Assembly: GCF_014698305.1 (NCBI RefSeq)
Contig: NZ_JACJST010000010.1
Coordinates: 124,001 to 188,000, forward strand
Length of the DNA stretch: 64,000 nt
Direction: 5' to 3'
Source of the DNA: Anabaena lutea FACHB-196
GTDB lineage: Bacteria > Cyanobacteriota > Cyanobacteriia > Cyanobacteriales > Nostocaceae
Part shown: one piece after another, positions 1 to 8,007 of the stretch
How positions within the stretch are numbered: the stretch's first letter is position 1
Layout: the number at the start of each line of letters is the position of its first letter
Translations under genes and position numbers: made by a program
Notes under the pieces: model-generated
Seen by the model: only the letters and a program-made list of their open reading frames with translations
The model's database searches: none
What the model was told of the DNA's origin: nothing

Positions 1-90
1 TAGTTTATAACAAACAGAAAGGCAGAGGTAATACCAATTCTGTATGAAGACACACTCATCTAAAAGAGAAAAAACTTAAACAGGAAGAAA

Positions 91-120
91 TGTAGAGACC
101 TTATGTATAAGGTCTCTACA
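91..120 (-). terminator. Hairpin downstream of phytochelatin synthase
   Basis: A perfect 13-bp inverted repeat (TGTAGAGACCTTA) closes a 4-nt loop. On the minus strand it lies 33 nt past the stop of the phytochelatin synthase gene and is followed by a T-rich run, so it could act as a terminator. It also resembles the TGTAGAGACGTT-type palindromic repeats common in Nostocales genomes, so it may be an interspersed repeat that happens to terminate. Bases 1-90 hold nothing else I recognise. Confidence 0.55.
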
Positions 121-152
121 GATATTACACAAATATGCAAACTGTTGTACAT

Positions 153-1346
153 TTAATTTGATAATGTTTGAAATAAATTCTGTAACGCTAATATTTGTTC
201 TTTTAAGCTAACTACTTCCTGACGCATCAGTGGCGGCAGCCTATCGACTTCTCGGAGTTGATATATCTGAGAACGCAAACGCTCATTTAGCGGTTGATAA
301 ATTTCCTCTGGACAAGATAAAAGAAACATTGTTAGTAAATAAGTTAAGTTTTTCTCTTGGAGGTGCCACTTTCCTATAACAGAAGTTTCCGAGAAATTTC
401 TAGTCAATAGTACGTTTTGAGTAACTGTCCATAAAGGATGCGATTTAATTTCTTCCAATAAACAGCACCATATCTCAAAAAATTCATTTGATAGATTATC
501 TCCAGTAATGCAGAGAACAGAAGTTAACTCTGGTGGCAAATTTATTAATATCGTATCCAGCAATAAAAATAATGAATCTGGCTGTTCTTGAGCCAGTAAA
601 GTTGGTGCAATAACCTTAAAATAAGGTGCAATCATCACCCATTGATGTATATCAACTCCTACATAAAAAAAGTTTTGACTGGAAATATTCTTATTAGAAA
701 TAAGCATATAGCCACGACACTTACCAGTTGCAGTATCAATGGGTTGTAGAGCATTCCATAAAACATTTAAGGGAACCCAGTGAGGTGGGTATTTAAAACG
801 AGCTACATCTAAAAGCAACACAAGATCACGTTCTGGATGGTATCCTCCTACTGGAGAAAAGTGTCCATCCCCAGTTTGTCCTACAACTTGTCGTGAATAG
901 CAAACAACTAAATGTAAACCTTGGGGTAGAAAGGTGGCTTGCTTAACAGCTTCTCGGAACTCTTGTAGGTTGCTTTGGTCATAACGATAGGCTTCTACTT
1001 TAGCTCCATTGCAACGCGCTAAACAAACAAATTCGTCAAAAGTAATGCCTTGATTTTTAACTGCACTCAGTGGTTGGCAACATTCGAGAAATTCTTCACC
1101 GTACCATCTCCATACACCTTTCCAAATTCGCCCAGGATCAATTGATAAGGCGTTGAGAACCATGACTAAAGTACCTAACCCGCAAAAAGCTGGCTCTGAT
1201 TGAGTATGGAATTGTTCAGCCAGAGGAAAATAACCCTCCATACCACCTAATGCGATCGCTTCTTGAAAGATTTGTCGCCCCTGTGGGGAAGCAAAAGAAA
1301 TACTAGGAGGAGGTAAGGGACGACGATAAAATCCTTCAGTAACCAT
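153..1346 (-). CDS. Phytochelatin synthase, long eukaryote-like form
   Basis: Glutathione gamma-glutamylcysteinyltransferase, which makes metal-binding phytochelatins from glutathione and so detoxifies Cd and other soft metals. I chose the ATG at 1346 (397 aa); an in-frame TTG at 1364 would add six residues. The papain-like triad is clear: counting from the TTG, Cys61 in QSEPAFCG, His168 in GDGHFSP and Asp186 in LLLDVARFKYPP, almost the same spacing as C56/H162/D180 of Arabidopsis PCS1. Conserved stretches such as NALSIDPGR and FKYPPHWVP resemble plant enzymes. Roughly 180 residues follow the catalytic domain, whereas the known short Nostoc enzyme (about 240 aa) stops after it; the tail probably matches the C-terminal metal-sensing region. 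It follows two DMT genes on the same strand and may be transcribed with them. Confidence 0.93.
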   Translation of the reverse strand: MVTEGFYRRPLPPPSISFASPQGRQIFQEAIALGGMEGYFPLAEQFHTQSEPAFCGLGTLVMVLNALSIDPGRIWKGVWRWYGEEFLECCQPLSAVKNQGITFDEFVCLARCNGAKVEAYRYDQSNLQEFREAVKQATFLPQGLHLVVCYSRQVVGQTGDGHFSPVGGYHPERDLVLLLDVARFKYPPHWVPLNVLWNALQPIDTATGKCRGYMLISNKNISSQNFFYVGVDIHQWVMIAPYFKVIAPTLLAQEQPDSLFLLLDTILINLPPELTSVLCITGDNLSNEFFEIWCCLLEEIKSHPLWTVTQNVLLTRNFSETSVIGKWHLQEKNLTYLLTMFLLSCPEEIYQPLNERLRSQIYQLREVDRLPPLMRQEVVSLKEQILALQNLFQTLSN

Positions 1347-1411
1347 GAACAAAGAAAATCTCAACTATGATGGATTGAATTATTGCAGATATCAGATATA
1401 TCATTGGTCAG

Positions 1412-1869
1412 TTAGAGGCTGTGTTTAGCATCTAATTGTATAAGTATAACTGCGGCTAATAAAAGCCCAGTTCCTAATAATCTGGGCGCACTGACGATAT
1501 GACTCATAACCCCAAATAAACCAAACTGGTCAATGATCAGTGACATCAGCATTTGGACAAATGCTACAGCCATTGTTGTGCTTGTCAAACCTAATTTAGG
1601 AATGCTGAGAGTATTGAGCGTTACGTAAGTTGCTCCCAAAGCACCGCCAAAGAAAGCCCACCAAGGAGCTTGAGACAATTGGTTGAGGGATAGCGGGCCG
1701 ATGACTCCCAGCACCATCAGTAGTGCTAAAGTTGTAAATCCAATAGTGAAATTAACAGTAGCAGCAGCGATCGCGGAACGAATTACTTGCATTAATCGAA
1801 CATTAGCAGCACTACCATAAGCAAGCAGTCCGCCAGCAGAACCAGCACCAGCGCTAGCAAAATTTCCAT
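1412..1869 (-). pseudogene. YdcZ-type DMT transporter, frameshifted near N-terminus
   Basis: A small integral membrane protein of the DMT_YdcZ (DUF606) family. From an internal ATG at 1792 it reads 126 aa with the APWWAFFGG motif and four hydrophobic segments. The family's first helix is missing from that frame but present just upstream: an ATG at 1869 opens with MEILLALVLVLLAD and then stops, while the -1 frame continues GLLAYGSAANVRL straight into the downstream ORF. Adding one base near 1830-1836 restores a normal-length protein. It is therefore a recent frameshift, a sequencing error, or a gene now expressed from the inner start. It lies 24 nt after the next DMT gene and 65 nt before phytochelatin synthase. 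Confidence 0.7.
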
Positions 1870-1893
1870 ACTAATACTCCAAACTAAAAACTC

Positions 1894-2409
1894 TTATTTC
1901 AAAGTGAGAAAAAAAACGGCTAAGAGTAATAATGCTCCAGCAATGCGTCGGTTAGGCGTAAGACGACGAGGCTGCACTGAGAGCCATCCAAAATGATCTA
2001 CCAGCATACCCATGAAAGATTGACCACTGACAATCAACGCAATTGTGAGCGTAGTTCCCAAGTTAGTTGTCAAGTATGCACTTGAGGTTATGTACCAAGC
2101 ACCCACCAATCCGCCAAAAAAAGCCCACCAAGGTGCTTTGGGTAACGCAGACCAATTTGGTCGTCCGAATTTGCCAGTTAATAGAAGACTTACGAGAACT
2201 ATAGTGCCTACGAAGTACGAAATATCTCCAGCTAGAGGGAAAGAACCTATTGACCGAGCTAACTGAGCATTAATTGCTGCTTGAATAGGCAGTACGGCTC
2301 CATTAAAGAAAGCAATTAACAGAGAAGGTGAAGGGGGACGAATTAAGGTTGAAACAGTAGGAGATTTTGAAACAGTGGTTTTTGTTGAGGGTAGATGGAT
2401 GATGCTCAT
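1894..2409 (-). CDS. YdcZ-type DMT family membrane protein
   Basis: A 171-aa protein of the DMT_YdcZ (DUF606) family. After a Ser/Thr/Pro-rich 28-residue N-terminus come about five hydrophobic helices, with the family signatures PIQAAINAQLAR and APWWAFFGG. Substrates of this family are not established. It is paralogous to the frameshifted gene downstream; some members work as pairs of half-size proteins. The order, a MerR-type promoter, two DMT genes and then phytochelatin synthase, suggests a role with metal or thiol compounds. That role is inference. Confidence 0.8.
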   Translation of the reverse strand: MSIIHLPSTKTTVSKSPTVSTLIRPPSPSLLIAFFNGAVLPIQAAINAQLARSIGSFPLAGDISYFVGTIVLVSLLLTGKFGRPNWSALPKAPWWAFFGGLVGAWYITSSAYLTTNLGTTLTIALIVSGQSFMGMLVDHFGWLSVQPRRLTPNRRIAGALLLLAVFFLTLK

Positions 2410-2554
2410 AGCTGTTAGTCCAGTGAATTACAAGTCCGACGCTGAACTATGCCAGAACCGCTGAAATGGTATAACCATAGGCAAATTTTGCCAATAGCGC
2501 ATTCCAAAAGCTTTCCGAACTTTAGATCAAGCTGGTTATTGTTTGCTGGAGTTT

Positions 2555-2586
2555 ATCTTCAAATATTTAGTTCACTGGAGAGTCAA
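2555..2586 (-). promoter_or_regulatory. MerR-type promoter of the DMT/phytochelatin synthase unit
   Basis: Read on the minus strand: -35 TTGACT, a 20-bp spacer beginning CTCCAGTGAACT, then GAAGAT as -10. The overlong spacer with a dyad starting at the -35 is the hallmark of MerR-activated promoters. The right half of the dyad (ACTAAAT) is degenerate compared with the other five copies in the window. It lies about 150 nt before the DMT start and faces away from the ATPase promoter. Confidence 0.65.
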
Positions 2587-2695
2587 GAGACTTGAACAGA
2601 AATTTTTCCCCAGTTCGGTTAATGTATGAGAAATAGCCGCAAAGCTAGTTGAGAAAGGGATTTCTGCCTAGTTCCAATTTTTTTCCTTTACCCCC

Positions 2696-2727
2696 TTGAC
2701 ACTCCAGTGAACTGGAGCATTCAAGAT
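2696..2727 (+). promoter_or_regulatory. MerR-type promoter of the Cu-ATPase
   Basis: -35 TTGACA, a 20-bp spacer containing the dyad CTCCAGTGAACTGGAG, then CAAGAT as -10. It lies about 40 nt before the ATPase start codon. The dyad is a perfect 7+7 inverted repeat around GA. Together with the divergent copy at 2555-2586 it occupies the 359-nt gap between the two gene sets; nothing else was seen in that gap. Confidence 0.8.
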
Positions 2728-2768
2728 GAAATCAGTCTTGAAAACGACTTGATAATTGGAGCTTTGAA

Positions 2769-5030
2769 ATGGAGAATGCGACACTTAAACTACGCGGTAT
2801 GAGTTGCGCTTCCTGCGCCAGAAGTATTGAAGATGCTATTAGTTCTGTCCCAGGTGTGAATGAATGTAGTGTGAATTTTGGGGCAGAACAGGCAACAGTT
2901 GATTATGACCCCAGAACAACAGATTTACAAGCCATTCAAGATGCGGTGGATGCAGCAGGTTATTATGCTTACCCTCTCCAAGAACAAAATCTGATGGCGG
3001 GAGAAGATGATGAAGAGAAAAGACATCGCCTGAAAGAGTCCCGCGATTTGCAGCAAAAGGTGACAGTAGGGGGAATCATGAGCATCGTGCTGGTGATTGG
3101 CTCACTACCAATGATGACAGGGTTAAACCTACCTTTTATTCCCACATGGTTGCATAATCCTTGGGTGCAATTAGTTCTGACCACTCCTGTACAGTTTTGG
3201 TGTGGTTATTCTTTTTACGTTAATAGCTGGAAAGCTTTTAAGCGTCATGCCGCGACAATGGATACCTTAATAGCTTTAGGTACAAGTGCAGCATATTTCT
3301 ATTCCCTATTCCCTACAGTATTTCCTAGTTTCTTCATCAGTCAGGGGCTACAACCAGATATATATTATGAAACTTGTGCTGTAGTCATTACCCTAATTTT
3401 ACTAGGGCGACTATTTGAAAACCGCGCCAAAGGACAAACCTCAGAAGCTATCCGTAAACTGATTGGTTTACAGGCCAAAACAGCAAGGTTAATTCGCAAC
3501 GGACGAGAAATAGATGTACCGATTGAACAAGTACAAATTGGCGATGTGGTGCTGGTGCGTCCTGGGGAGAAAATTCCCGTTGATGGCGAAGTCGTTGACG
3601 GGACATCCACAGTTGATGAAGCGATGGTGACTGGCGAAAGTTTACCCGTGAAAAAGCACCCAGGGGATGAAGTCATCGGAGCTACTATCAACAAAACTGG
3701 AAGTTTTAAGTTTCGGGCGACAAGAGTTGGTAAAGATACCGTACTGGCGCAGATTGTCCAATTAGTGCAGCAAGCTCAAGGCTCAAAAGCCCCCATTCAA
3801 AGATTAGCAGACCAAGTTACTGGATGGTTTGTGCCTGCGGTAATTGCGATCGCTATCCTCACATTTATTATTTGGTACAACATCATGGGCAATGTCACCT
3901 TGGCGTTGATTACCACAGTCGGGGTGTTAATTATCGCTTGTCCTTGTGCGTTGGGTTTAGCCACACCAACTTCTGTGATGGTAGGTACAGGTAAAGGTGC
4001 AGAAAACGGCATTTTAATTAAAGGAGCCGAAAGCTTAGAAATAGCACACCAAATTCAAACCATTGTCTTGGACAAAACAGGCACAATTACCCAAGGTAAA
4101 CCCACAGTTACAGATTTTCTCACAGTTGACGGTACACGTAACGGCAACGAACTTAAGCTGATACAGCTAGCTGCATCCTTAGAACGTAATTCGGAACACC
4201 CCTTGGCAGAAGCAGTTGTTAGATATGCCGAATTTCAGCAAGTGCCATTAGCAGATGTGAGAGATTTTGAAGCGATCGCAGGTAGCGGTGTCCAAGGTGT
4301 TGTTTCTAACCGTTTGGTGCAAATTGGTACACAACGGTGGATGGAAGAGTTGAGTATTAACACTCAAGCCTTGCAACAAGACAAAGAACGCTTAGAATAT
4401 TTAGGTAAAACAGCAGTTTGGTTGGCAATTGACAGCGAAATCAAAGGATTAATGGGGATTGCTGATGCCATTAAACCCACTTCCACCCAGGCTGTGAGAG
4501 CTTTGCAAAAACTTGGTTTAGAAGTTGTCATGCTCACAGGCGATAACCGCCGCACCGCAGAAAGTATTGCGCGCGAGGTTGGTATTAAAAGAGTCTTAGC
4601 AGAAGTCCGTCCTGACCAAAAAGCTGCTACAGTGCAAGCAATACAAGCAGAAGGCAAAATTGTCGCAATGGTTGGTGATGGTATCAATGATGCACCAGCC
4701 TTAGCTCAAGCCGATGTGGGAATTGCCATTGGGACTGGTACAGATGTGGCGATCGCCGCTAGTGATATCACCTTAATCTCTGGTGATTTACAAGGCATAG
4801 TTACAGCCATTCAACTCAGCCGCGCTACAATTCGCAACATTCGCCAAAACCTATTCTTCGCCTTCATTTACAACGTTGCTGGTATTCCTATCGCCGCCGG
4901 AATTCTCTTCCCCTTCTTCGGTTGGTTACTCAACCCCATCATCGCCGGTGCAGCAATGGCATTTAGTTCGGTTTCTGTAGTTACTAATGCGCTGCGTTTA
5001 CGTAACTTCCAACCTAAAACACTGGGATAG
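2769..5030 (+). CDS. copA: Copper-translocating P1B-type ATPase
   Basis: A Cu(I)-exporting P-type ATPase of 753 aa, a normal length. Domains in order: an N-terminal HMA metal-binding domain with GMSCASC (Cys13, Cys16), eight predicted membrane helices, an actuator loop with TGES, the transmembrane CPC motif (391-393), the phosphorylation site DKTGT (Asp435), the HP motif in SEHPLAEA and the hinge GDGINDAP. Copper (P1B-1) specificity is supported by CPC together with YN in helix 7 (IYNVAGIP) and MxxSS in helix 8 (AMAFSSVS). It is the first gene behind a MerR-type promoter. Whether it acts at the plasma or thylakoid membrane (CtaA- or PacS-like) cannot be decided here. Confidence 0.95.
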   Translation: MENATLKLRGMSCASCARSIEDAISSVPGVNECSVNFGAEQATVDYDPRTTDLQAIQDAVDAAGYYAYPLQEQNLMAGEDDEEKRHRLKESRDLQQKVTVGGIMSIVLVIGSLPMMTGLNLPFIPTWLHNPWVQLVLTTPVQFWCGYSFYVNSWKAFKRHAATMDTLIALGTSAAYFYSLFPTVFPSFFISQGLQPDIYYETCAVVITLILLGRLFENRAKGQTSEAIRKLIGLQAKTARLIRNGREIDVPIEQVQIGDVVLVRPGEKIPVDGEVVDGTSTVDEAMVTGESLPVKKHPGDEVIGATINKTGSFKFRATRVGKDTVLAQIVQLVQQAQGSKAPIQRLADQVTGWFVPAVIAIAILTFIIWYNIMGNVTLALITTVGVLIIACPCALGLATPTSVMVGTGKGAENGILIKGAESLEIAHQIQTIVLDKTGTITQGKPTVTDFLTVDGTRNGNELKLIQLAASLERNSEHPLAEAVVRYAEFQQVPLADVRDFEAIAGSGVQGVVSNRLVQIGTQRWMEELSINTQALQQDKERLEYLGKTAVWLAIDSEIKGLMGIADAIKPTSTQAVRALQKLGLEVVMLTGDNRRTAESIAREVGIKRVLAEVRPDQKAATVQAIQAEGKIVAMVGDGINDAPALAQADVGIAIGTGTDVAIAASDITLISGDLQGIVTAIQLSRATIRNIRQNLFFAFIYNVAGIPIAAGILFPFFGWLLNPIIAGAAMAFSSVSVVTNALRLRNFQPKTLG

Positions 5031-5041
5031 AGGAAATAACA

Positions 5042-5122
5042 ATGTTCAATCAAACCATATTTTTCGGGACTTTAGCAGGATTTGGATTTCTGCTGGGAGT
5101 GATTTCAGGAACGCTAGTGTAG
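5042..5122 (+). CDS. 26-aa membrane micropeptide behind the Cu-ATPase
   Basis: An ATG 11 nt after the ATPase stop, preceded by GAGGAA at good spacing, opens a 26-codon ORF. The product (MFNQTIFFGTLAGFGFLLGV plus six residues) is a single glycine-rich hydrophobic helix. The placement resembles small subunits of transport ATPases such as KdpF, but I know no named family for it. Translation by coupling to the ATPase is likely. The call rests on the ribosome binding site, spacing and composition alone. Confidence 0.5.
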   Translation: MFNQTIFFGTLAGFGFLLGVISGTLV

Positions 5123-5196
5123 CTAATAATTTACACCAATTCTCTTTCAATCCCTAAAACTCAGACCATAGCTGACTTTCTTAATTACGAACTTGT

Positions 5197-5276
5197 ACTG
5201 AGCGCAGCCGTACCACTCCGTGGAAGCAAGCTACGCGGAGCGTCTGTCTCCGACACGCTACGCGAACGTAGAGAAG
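5197..5276. repeat. Cyanobacterial interspersed repeat cluster
   Basis: GC-richer sequence with nested short inverted motifs (for example AAGCTACGCGGAGCG and ACACGCTACGCGAACG), a pattern scattered through Nostocales intergenic DNA. It separates the ATPase/micropeptide unit from the cupredoxin gene. Similar motifs recur near 43,600-43,730 and around 27,020-27,065. Confidence 0.6.
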
Positions 5277-5317
5277 TATTACGAACCACGAATTATATCC
5301 ATGTAGGAGGTTTTTCA

Positions 5318-6256
5318 ATGGTAAACAAAACAGCACTCATCGGTAGTATAGCCAGTTTAGGAATTGTATTATCAATCGCCTCTGGTGAAGCAGCAGCACA
5401 AAAATCTCACGATACGCACTCATCTGCAACAGTCCAAACTAATCAATTTCAACGTATTGAACAGCCATTAGAGAATAAGATAGCCGTCACCCTCGGCGGA
5501 TTGGGACTACTTGGCCTACAACTTTGGTGGTTCTTGCTGAGTAAACCTAAGTCTCAGAAAGCAGTGGCAACAGGTGGAAATGTCCAAGAAGTAACCGTCA
5601 CTGTTGATGGGGGATATGATCCTAGTCGAATTGTGGTGCAAGTAGGGAAACCAGTAAGGCTGAAATTTGAACGCAAAGATCCCAGTAGTTGCTTAGAACA
5701 AGTTGTGATTCCAGACTTTCACATTGCCGCAGATTTACCGCTTAATCAAGTAACCACTGTGGAATTTACACCCAAACAAGCTGGAACTTATCTCTTTACC
5801 TGTGGCATGAATATGTTTCGCGGTGAAATTCAAGCCGAAGCTTCAGACATTCAATCAACAGTCATAAAGGAAGAAAAAACGATGAAAGAACCACAACCCA
5901 AATCCTTTAGTTCAATCGATGAGCATGAAACAACTGTAGAGCAAAGAATTCAGAAAACCACCATCAATGTAGATAAGGGATATGCACCGAATCATGTTAT
6001 TGTCCAAGCGGGGCAAAGAGTACAACTCAACTTTCTGCGCGAAAATCCCAGTAATTGCCTTGCGAAAGTGCTAATTCCTGATTTTGGTATTGCTGCTGAT
6101 TTACCAGTCAATCAATTAACCTCAATTGAGTTCACACCCGAAAAACCAGGTGAGTATGGTTTCAGCTGCGGCATGAATATGTTTCGTGGTGCAATTTCCG
6201 TCCAAGCCGCAGACGCTAGTGAAGAAAAGGTGTCCACTCAAATTCATTTCTCATAA
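5318..6256 (+). CDS. Tandem double-cupredoxin copper-binding protein
   Basis: A 312-aa exported or membrane-anchored copper-binding protein. A signal-like segment (1-28) and a second hydrophobic helix (about 55-75) precede two cupredoxin_1-type domains (about 90-176 and 212-298) that are clearly duplicates. Each holds a GY(D/A)P start, an SxCL cysteine (125, 247), an IPDFxIAADLP strand and a CGMNMFRG loop (Cys162, Cys284). The first copy has His135 in DFHIAAD where the second has Gly257, so the sites may differ. AGGAGG at 5305-5310 supports the start. It lies between the copper ATPase and merR, so a role as periplasmic copper buffer or shuttle is inferred. Confidence 0.85.
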   Translation: MVNKTALIGSIASLGIVLSIASGEAAAQKSHDTHSSATVQTNQFQRIEQPLENKIAVTLGGLGLLGLQLWWFLLSKPKSQKAVATGGNVQEVTVTVDGGYDPSRIVVQVGKPVRLKFERKDPSSCLEQVVIPDFHIAADLPLNQVTTVEFTPKQAGTYLFTCGMNMFRGEIQAEASDIQSTVIKEEKTMKEPQPKSFSSIDEHETTVEQRIQKTTINVDKGYAPNHVIVQAGQRVQLNFLRENPSNCLAKVLIPDFGIAADLPVNQLTSIEFTPEKPGEYGFSCGMNMFRGAISVQAADASEEKVSTQIHFS

Positions 6257-6282
6257 AAATGACGGAATGATACTGCTTATGC

Positions 6283-6314
6283 TTGACTCTCTAGTTCGCT
6301 GGAGAGTTTAGTAT
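6283..6314 (+). promoter_or_regulatory. MerR-type promoter of the first merR gene
   Basis: -35 TTGACT, a 20-bp spacer containing the imperfect dyad CTCTAGTTCGCTGGAGAG, then TAGTAT as -10. It lies 38 nt before the merR start codon, implying autoregulation. Confidence 0.8.
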
Positions 6315-6352
6315 ATGATCGGTAATCATATTTCACTAAGGATTTGCTAAGT

Positions 6353-6766
6353 ATGTTAGCTCAAGCAGAAGCAAAACAGATTGGTGTAGTTGCCAAAGAC
6401 AGCGGAGTACCAATTAAAACTATTCGCTACTATGAAGAACTTGGTCTACTCAAATCATCCGGAAGAACAGAAGGCGGCTTTAGATTATTTAACTCTGATG
6501 TTTTGGAACGACTACACTTTATTAAACGCGCTCAAAGTTTAGGATTAAGCTTATCAGAGATTAAGGAATTTTTAAATGTTCATGATGAAGGGGAATTACC
6601 TTGTGAGCATATCAAAACTAAACTAGAAGATAAAGTACAAGCTATTGATGATCAAATTCAGCAATTACTGATTTTGAGACAAGAATTATCAGGGTTGCTT
6701 TCTGGTTGGGAAATCAAGCCGGATGATTCTCATTCCACTATTTGTCCGATTATTGAACACGAATAA
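6353..6766 (+). CDS. MerR-family metal-responsive regulator, copy 1
   Basis: A 137-aa MerR activator from ATG 6353; a TTG nine bases earlier is less likely because it would sit on the AAGGA ribosome binding site. The N-terminal winged helix holds the family signature KTIRYYEELGLL, followed by RLHFIKRAQSLGLSL and a dimerisation helix rich in charged residues. Candidate metal ligands are the Cys in LPCEH and the Cys in the C-terminal STICPII. This pattern resembles ZntR/CadR/PbrR-type sensors of divalent metals more than CueR, so the inducing metal is uncertain although copper genes surround it. Copy 2 (12,725) is about 85-90 percent identical by eye. Confidence 0.9.
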   Translation: MLAQAEAKQIGVVAKDSGVPIKTIRYYEELGLLKSSGRTEGGFRLFNSDVLERLHFIKRAQSLGLSLSEIKEFLNVHDEGELPCEHIKTKLEDKVQAIDDQIQQLLILRQELSGLLSGWEIKPDDSHSTICPIIEHE

Positions 6767-6783
6767 ATTTTACAAAAAACAAT

Positions 6784-7410
6784 ATGAATGAAACTATAGT
6801 TCGTAACCAGTATGACCAGTTAGCTTCTGTTTACGATCTACGTTGGAAAAGTTATATAACTAATACACTATCTTTTCTGAAAACTTGGGCAGAGATATCA
6901 CCAACAGATACTATACTTGATGTTGCCTGTGGGACTGGTGAGTTTGAACGTTTGCTGCTGGCTGAGTATTCATCACAACAGATTTTTGGGGTAGATATTT
7001 CAGATAAAATGCTGGCGATCGCCAAACAGAAATGTAGTGCTTATCCTCAAGTATCATTCCAGATTGCAAGTGCATCAAATTTGCCATTTGACAATGATAG
7101 TTTTGATGTGATTGTGTCTGCTAATTCGTTTCACTACTTTGATGATCCACTTGCTGCATTAAAGGAGATGAGGCGTGTTCTTAAGCCTGATGGTAAAGTT
7201 ATTATCCTAGATTGGTGTAGAGATTATTTAACTTGTAAAATCTGTGACATTATCCTTAAAAGTTTCGATCCGGCTCATCAGCAGTGTTATACCCAAAATG
7301 AATTTCACCGCTTGCTTGAAGATGCAAATTTTGCGGTTTATCGCGCAACCAGAATTCGCTTTGGTGTTGTATGGGGGTTGATGGTAGCTACAGCAATTCT
7401 CAAGAATTAA
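6784..7410 (+). CDS. Class I SAM-dependent methyltransferase
   Basis: A 208-aa methyltransferase of the Methyltransf_11/UbiE-like type. Motif I is ILDVACGTGEFE (about 43-54), the acidic motif II is FGVDIS, and NLPFDNDSFDVIVSANSFHYF followed by a VLKPDGKVIILDW strand completes the Rossmann core. The substrate cannot be read from sequence. There is no cysteine set typical of ArsM, so arsenite methylation is not supported. It starts 17 nt after merR and is probably co-transcribed with it. Confidence 0.85.
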   Translation: MNETIVRNQYDQLASVYDLRWKSYITNTLSFLKTWAEISPTDTILDVACGTGEFERLLLAEYSSQQIFGVDISDKMLAIAKQKCSAYPQVSFQIASASNLPFDNDSFDVIVSANSFHYFDDPLAALKEMRRVLKPDGKVIILDWCRDYLTCKICDIILKSFDPAHQQCYTQNEFHRLLEDANFAVYRATRIRFGVVWGLMVATAILKN

Positions 7411-7592
7411 GTTGTTTTATTGCTGCTTATACACTTTTGATTTTACTAAAAATAATACTTTCAAAAGCTTTTCACTAATTACAAGAACAAAAATTCCAAT
7501 TTTATATAAAACCACAGATGCACACAGATAAACAGTAATGATTTATCAGTGTGTATCTATTTTTATCTGTAGTTATTTTTTTATTTTTCCTC

Positions 7593-7624
7593 TTGACTCT
7601 CCAGGCAGATGGAGAATTTAAGCT
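7593..7624 (+). promoter_or_regulatory. MerR-type promoter of the chaperone/HAE1 efflux unit
   Basis: -35 TTGACT, a 20-bp spacer with the dyad CTCCAGGCAGATGGAG, then TAAGCT as -10. It lies about 80 nt before the Atx1-like gene. The preceding 180 nt after the methyltransferase are AT-rich and carry an imperfect inverted repeat around 7510-7575 (ACACAGATAAA and its counterpart), possibly a terminator. Confidence 0.8.
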
Positions 7625-7705
7625 AATTCCAGGTTGAGTAAAAAAATTAAAAACTTACTCAAACAAACCACGCTTTAGTAGTAAAAAAATCAGGAGTTTT
7701 TAGAG

Positions 7706-7900
7706 ATGACAGTACAACTTACTATCCCTAAATTAGCTTGTTCAGCTTGTGTAAATACTATCAACACAGCAATTCAAAAAGTTGATGCTGCTGCCACTGT
7801 CAAAGCTGATACAAAAACCAAAACTATCAGTGTAGAAACTCAAGCATCAGAGACGGCTATTAAAGAAGCGATCGCCTCTGTTGGTTATCCATCCATCTAG
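7706..7900 (+). CDS. Atx1-like copper chaperone (HMA domain)
   Basis: A 64-aa stand-alone HMA domain with the metal motif ACSAC near residue 12 and the usual beta-alpha-beta-beta-alpha-beta pattern ending ASVGYPSI. It resembles cyanobacterial Atx1, which hands Cu(I) to P1B-ATPases. AGGAG lies just upstream. It is the first gene of a unit continuing into the adaptor and RND pump, although a strong hairpin follows it. Confidence 0.88.
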   Translation: MTVQLTIPKLACSACVNTINTAIQKVDAAATVKADTKTKTISVETQASETAIKEAIASVGYPSI

Positions 7901-7916
7901 AGGTTTTCAAAAACAT

Positions 7917-7946
7917 ATCAACAGTTAGCTTTTACTAACTGTTGAT
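7917..7946 (+). terminator. Strong hairpin between chaperone and adaptor genes
   Basis: A perfect 12-bp stem (ATCAACAGTTAG with CTAACTGTTGAT) closes a 6-nt loop and is followed by an A/T-rich run. It begins 17 nt past the chaperone stop. It may be a partial terminator or RNA-stabilising stem that sets a high chaperone-to-pump ratio. Confidence 0.6.
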
Positions 7947-8007
7947 AAAAAATTTATCAATGAGGAATTATTTTGACTCAACTTAATTTACAGGAAATTG
8001 CTCAAAC

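Noticed and set aside
6784-7410. ArsM-type arsenite methyltransferase
   Set aside because: The methyltransferase fold is clear, but the conserved ArsM cysteines are missing and no ars genes are nearby.
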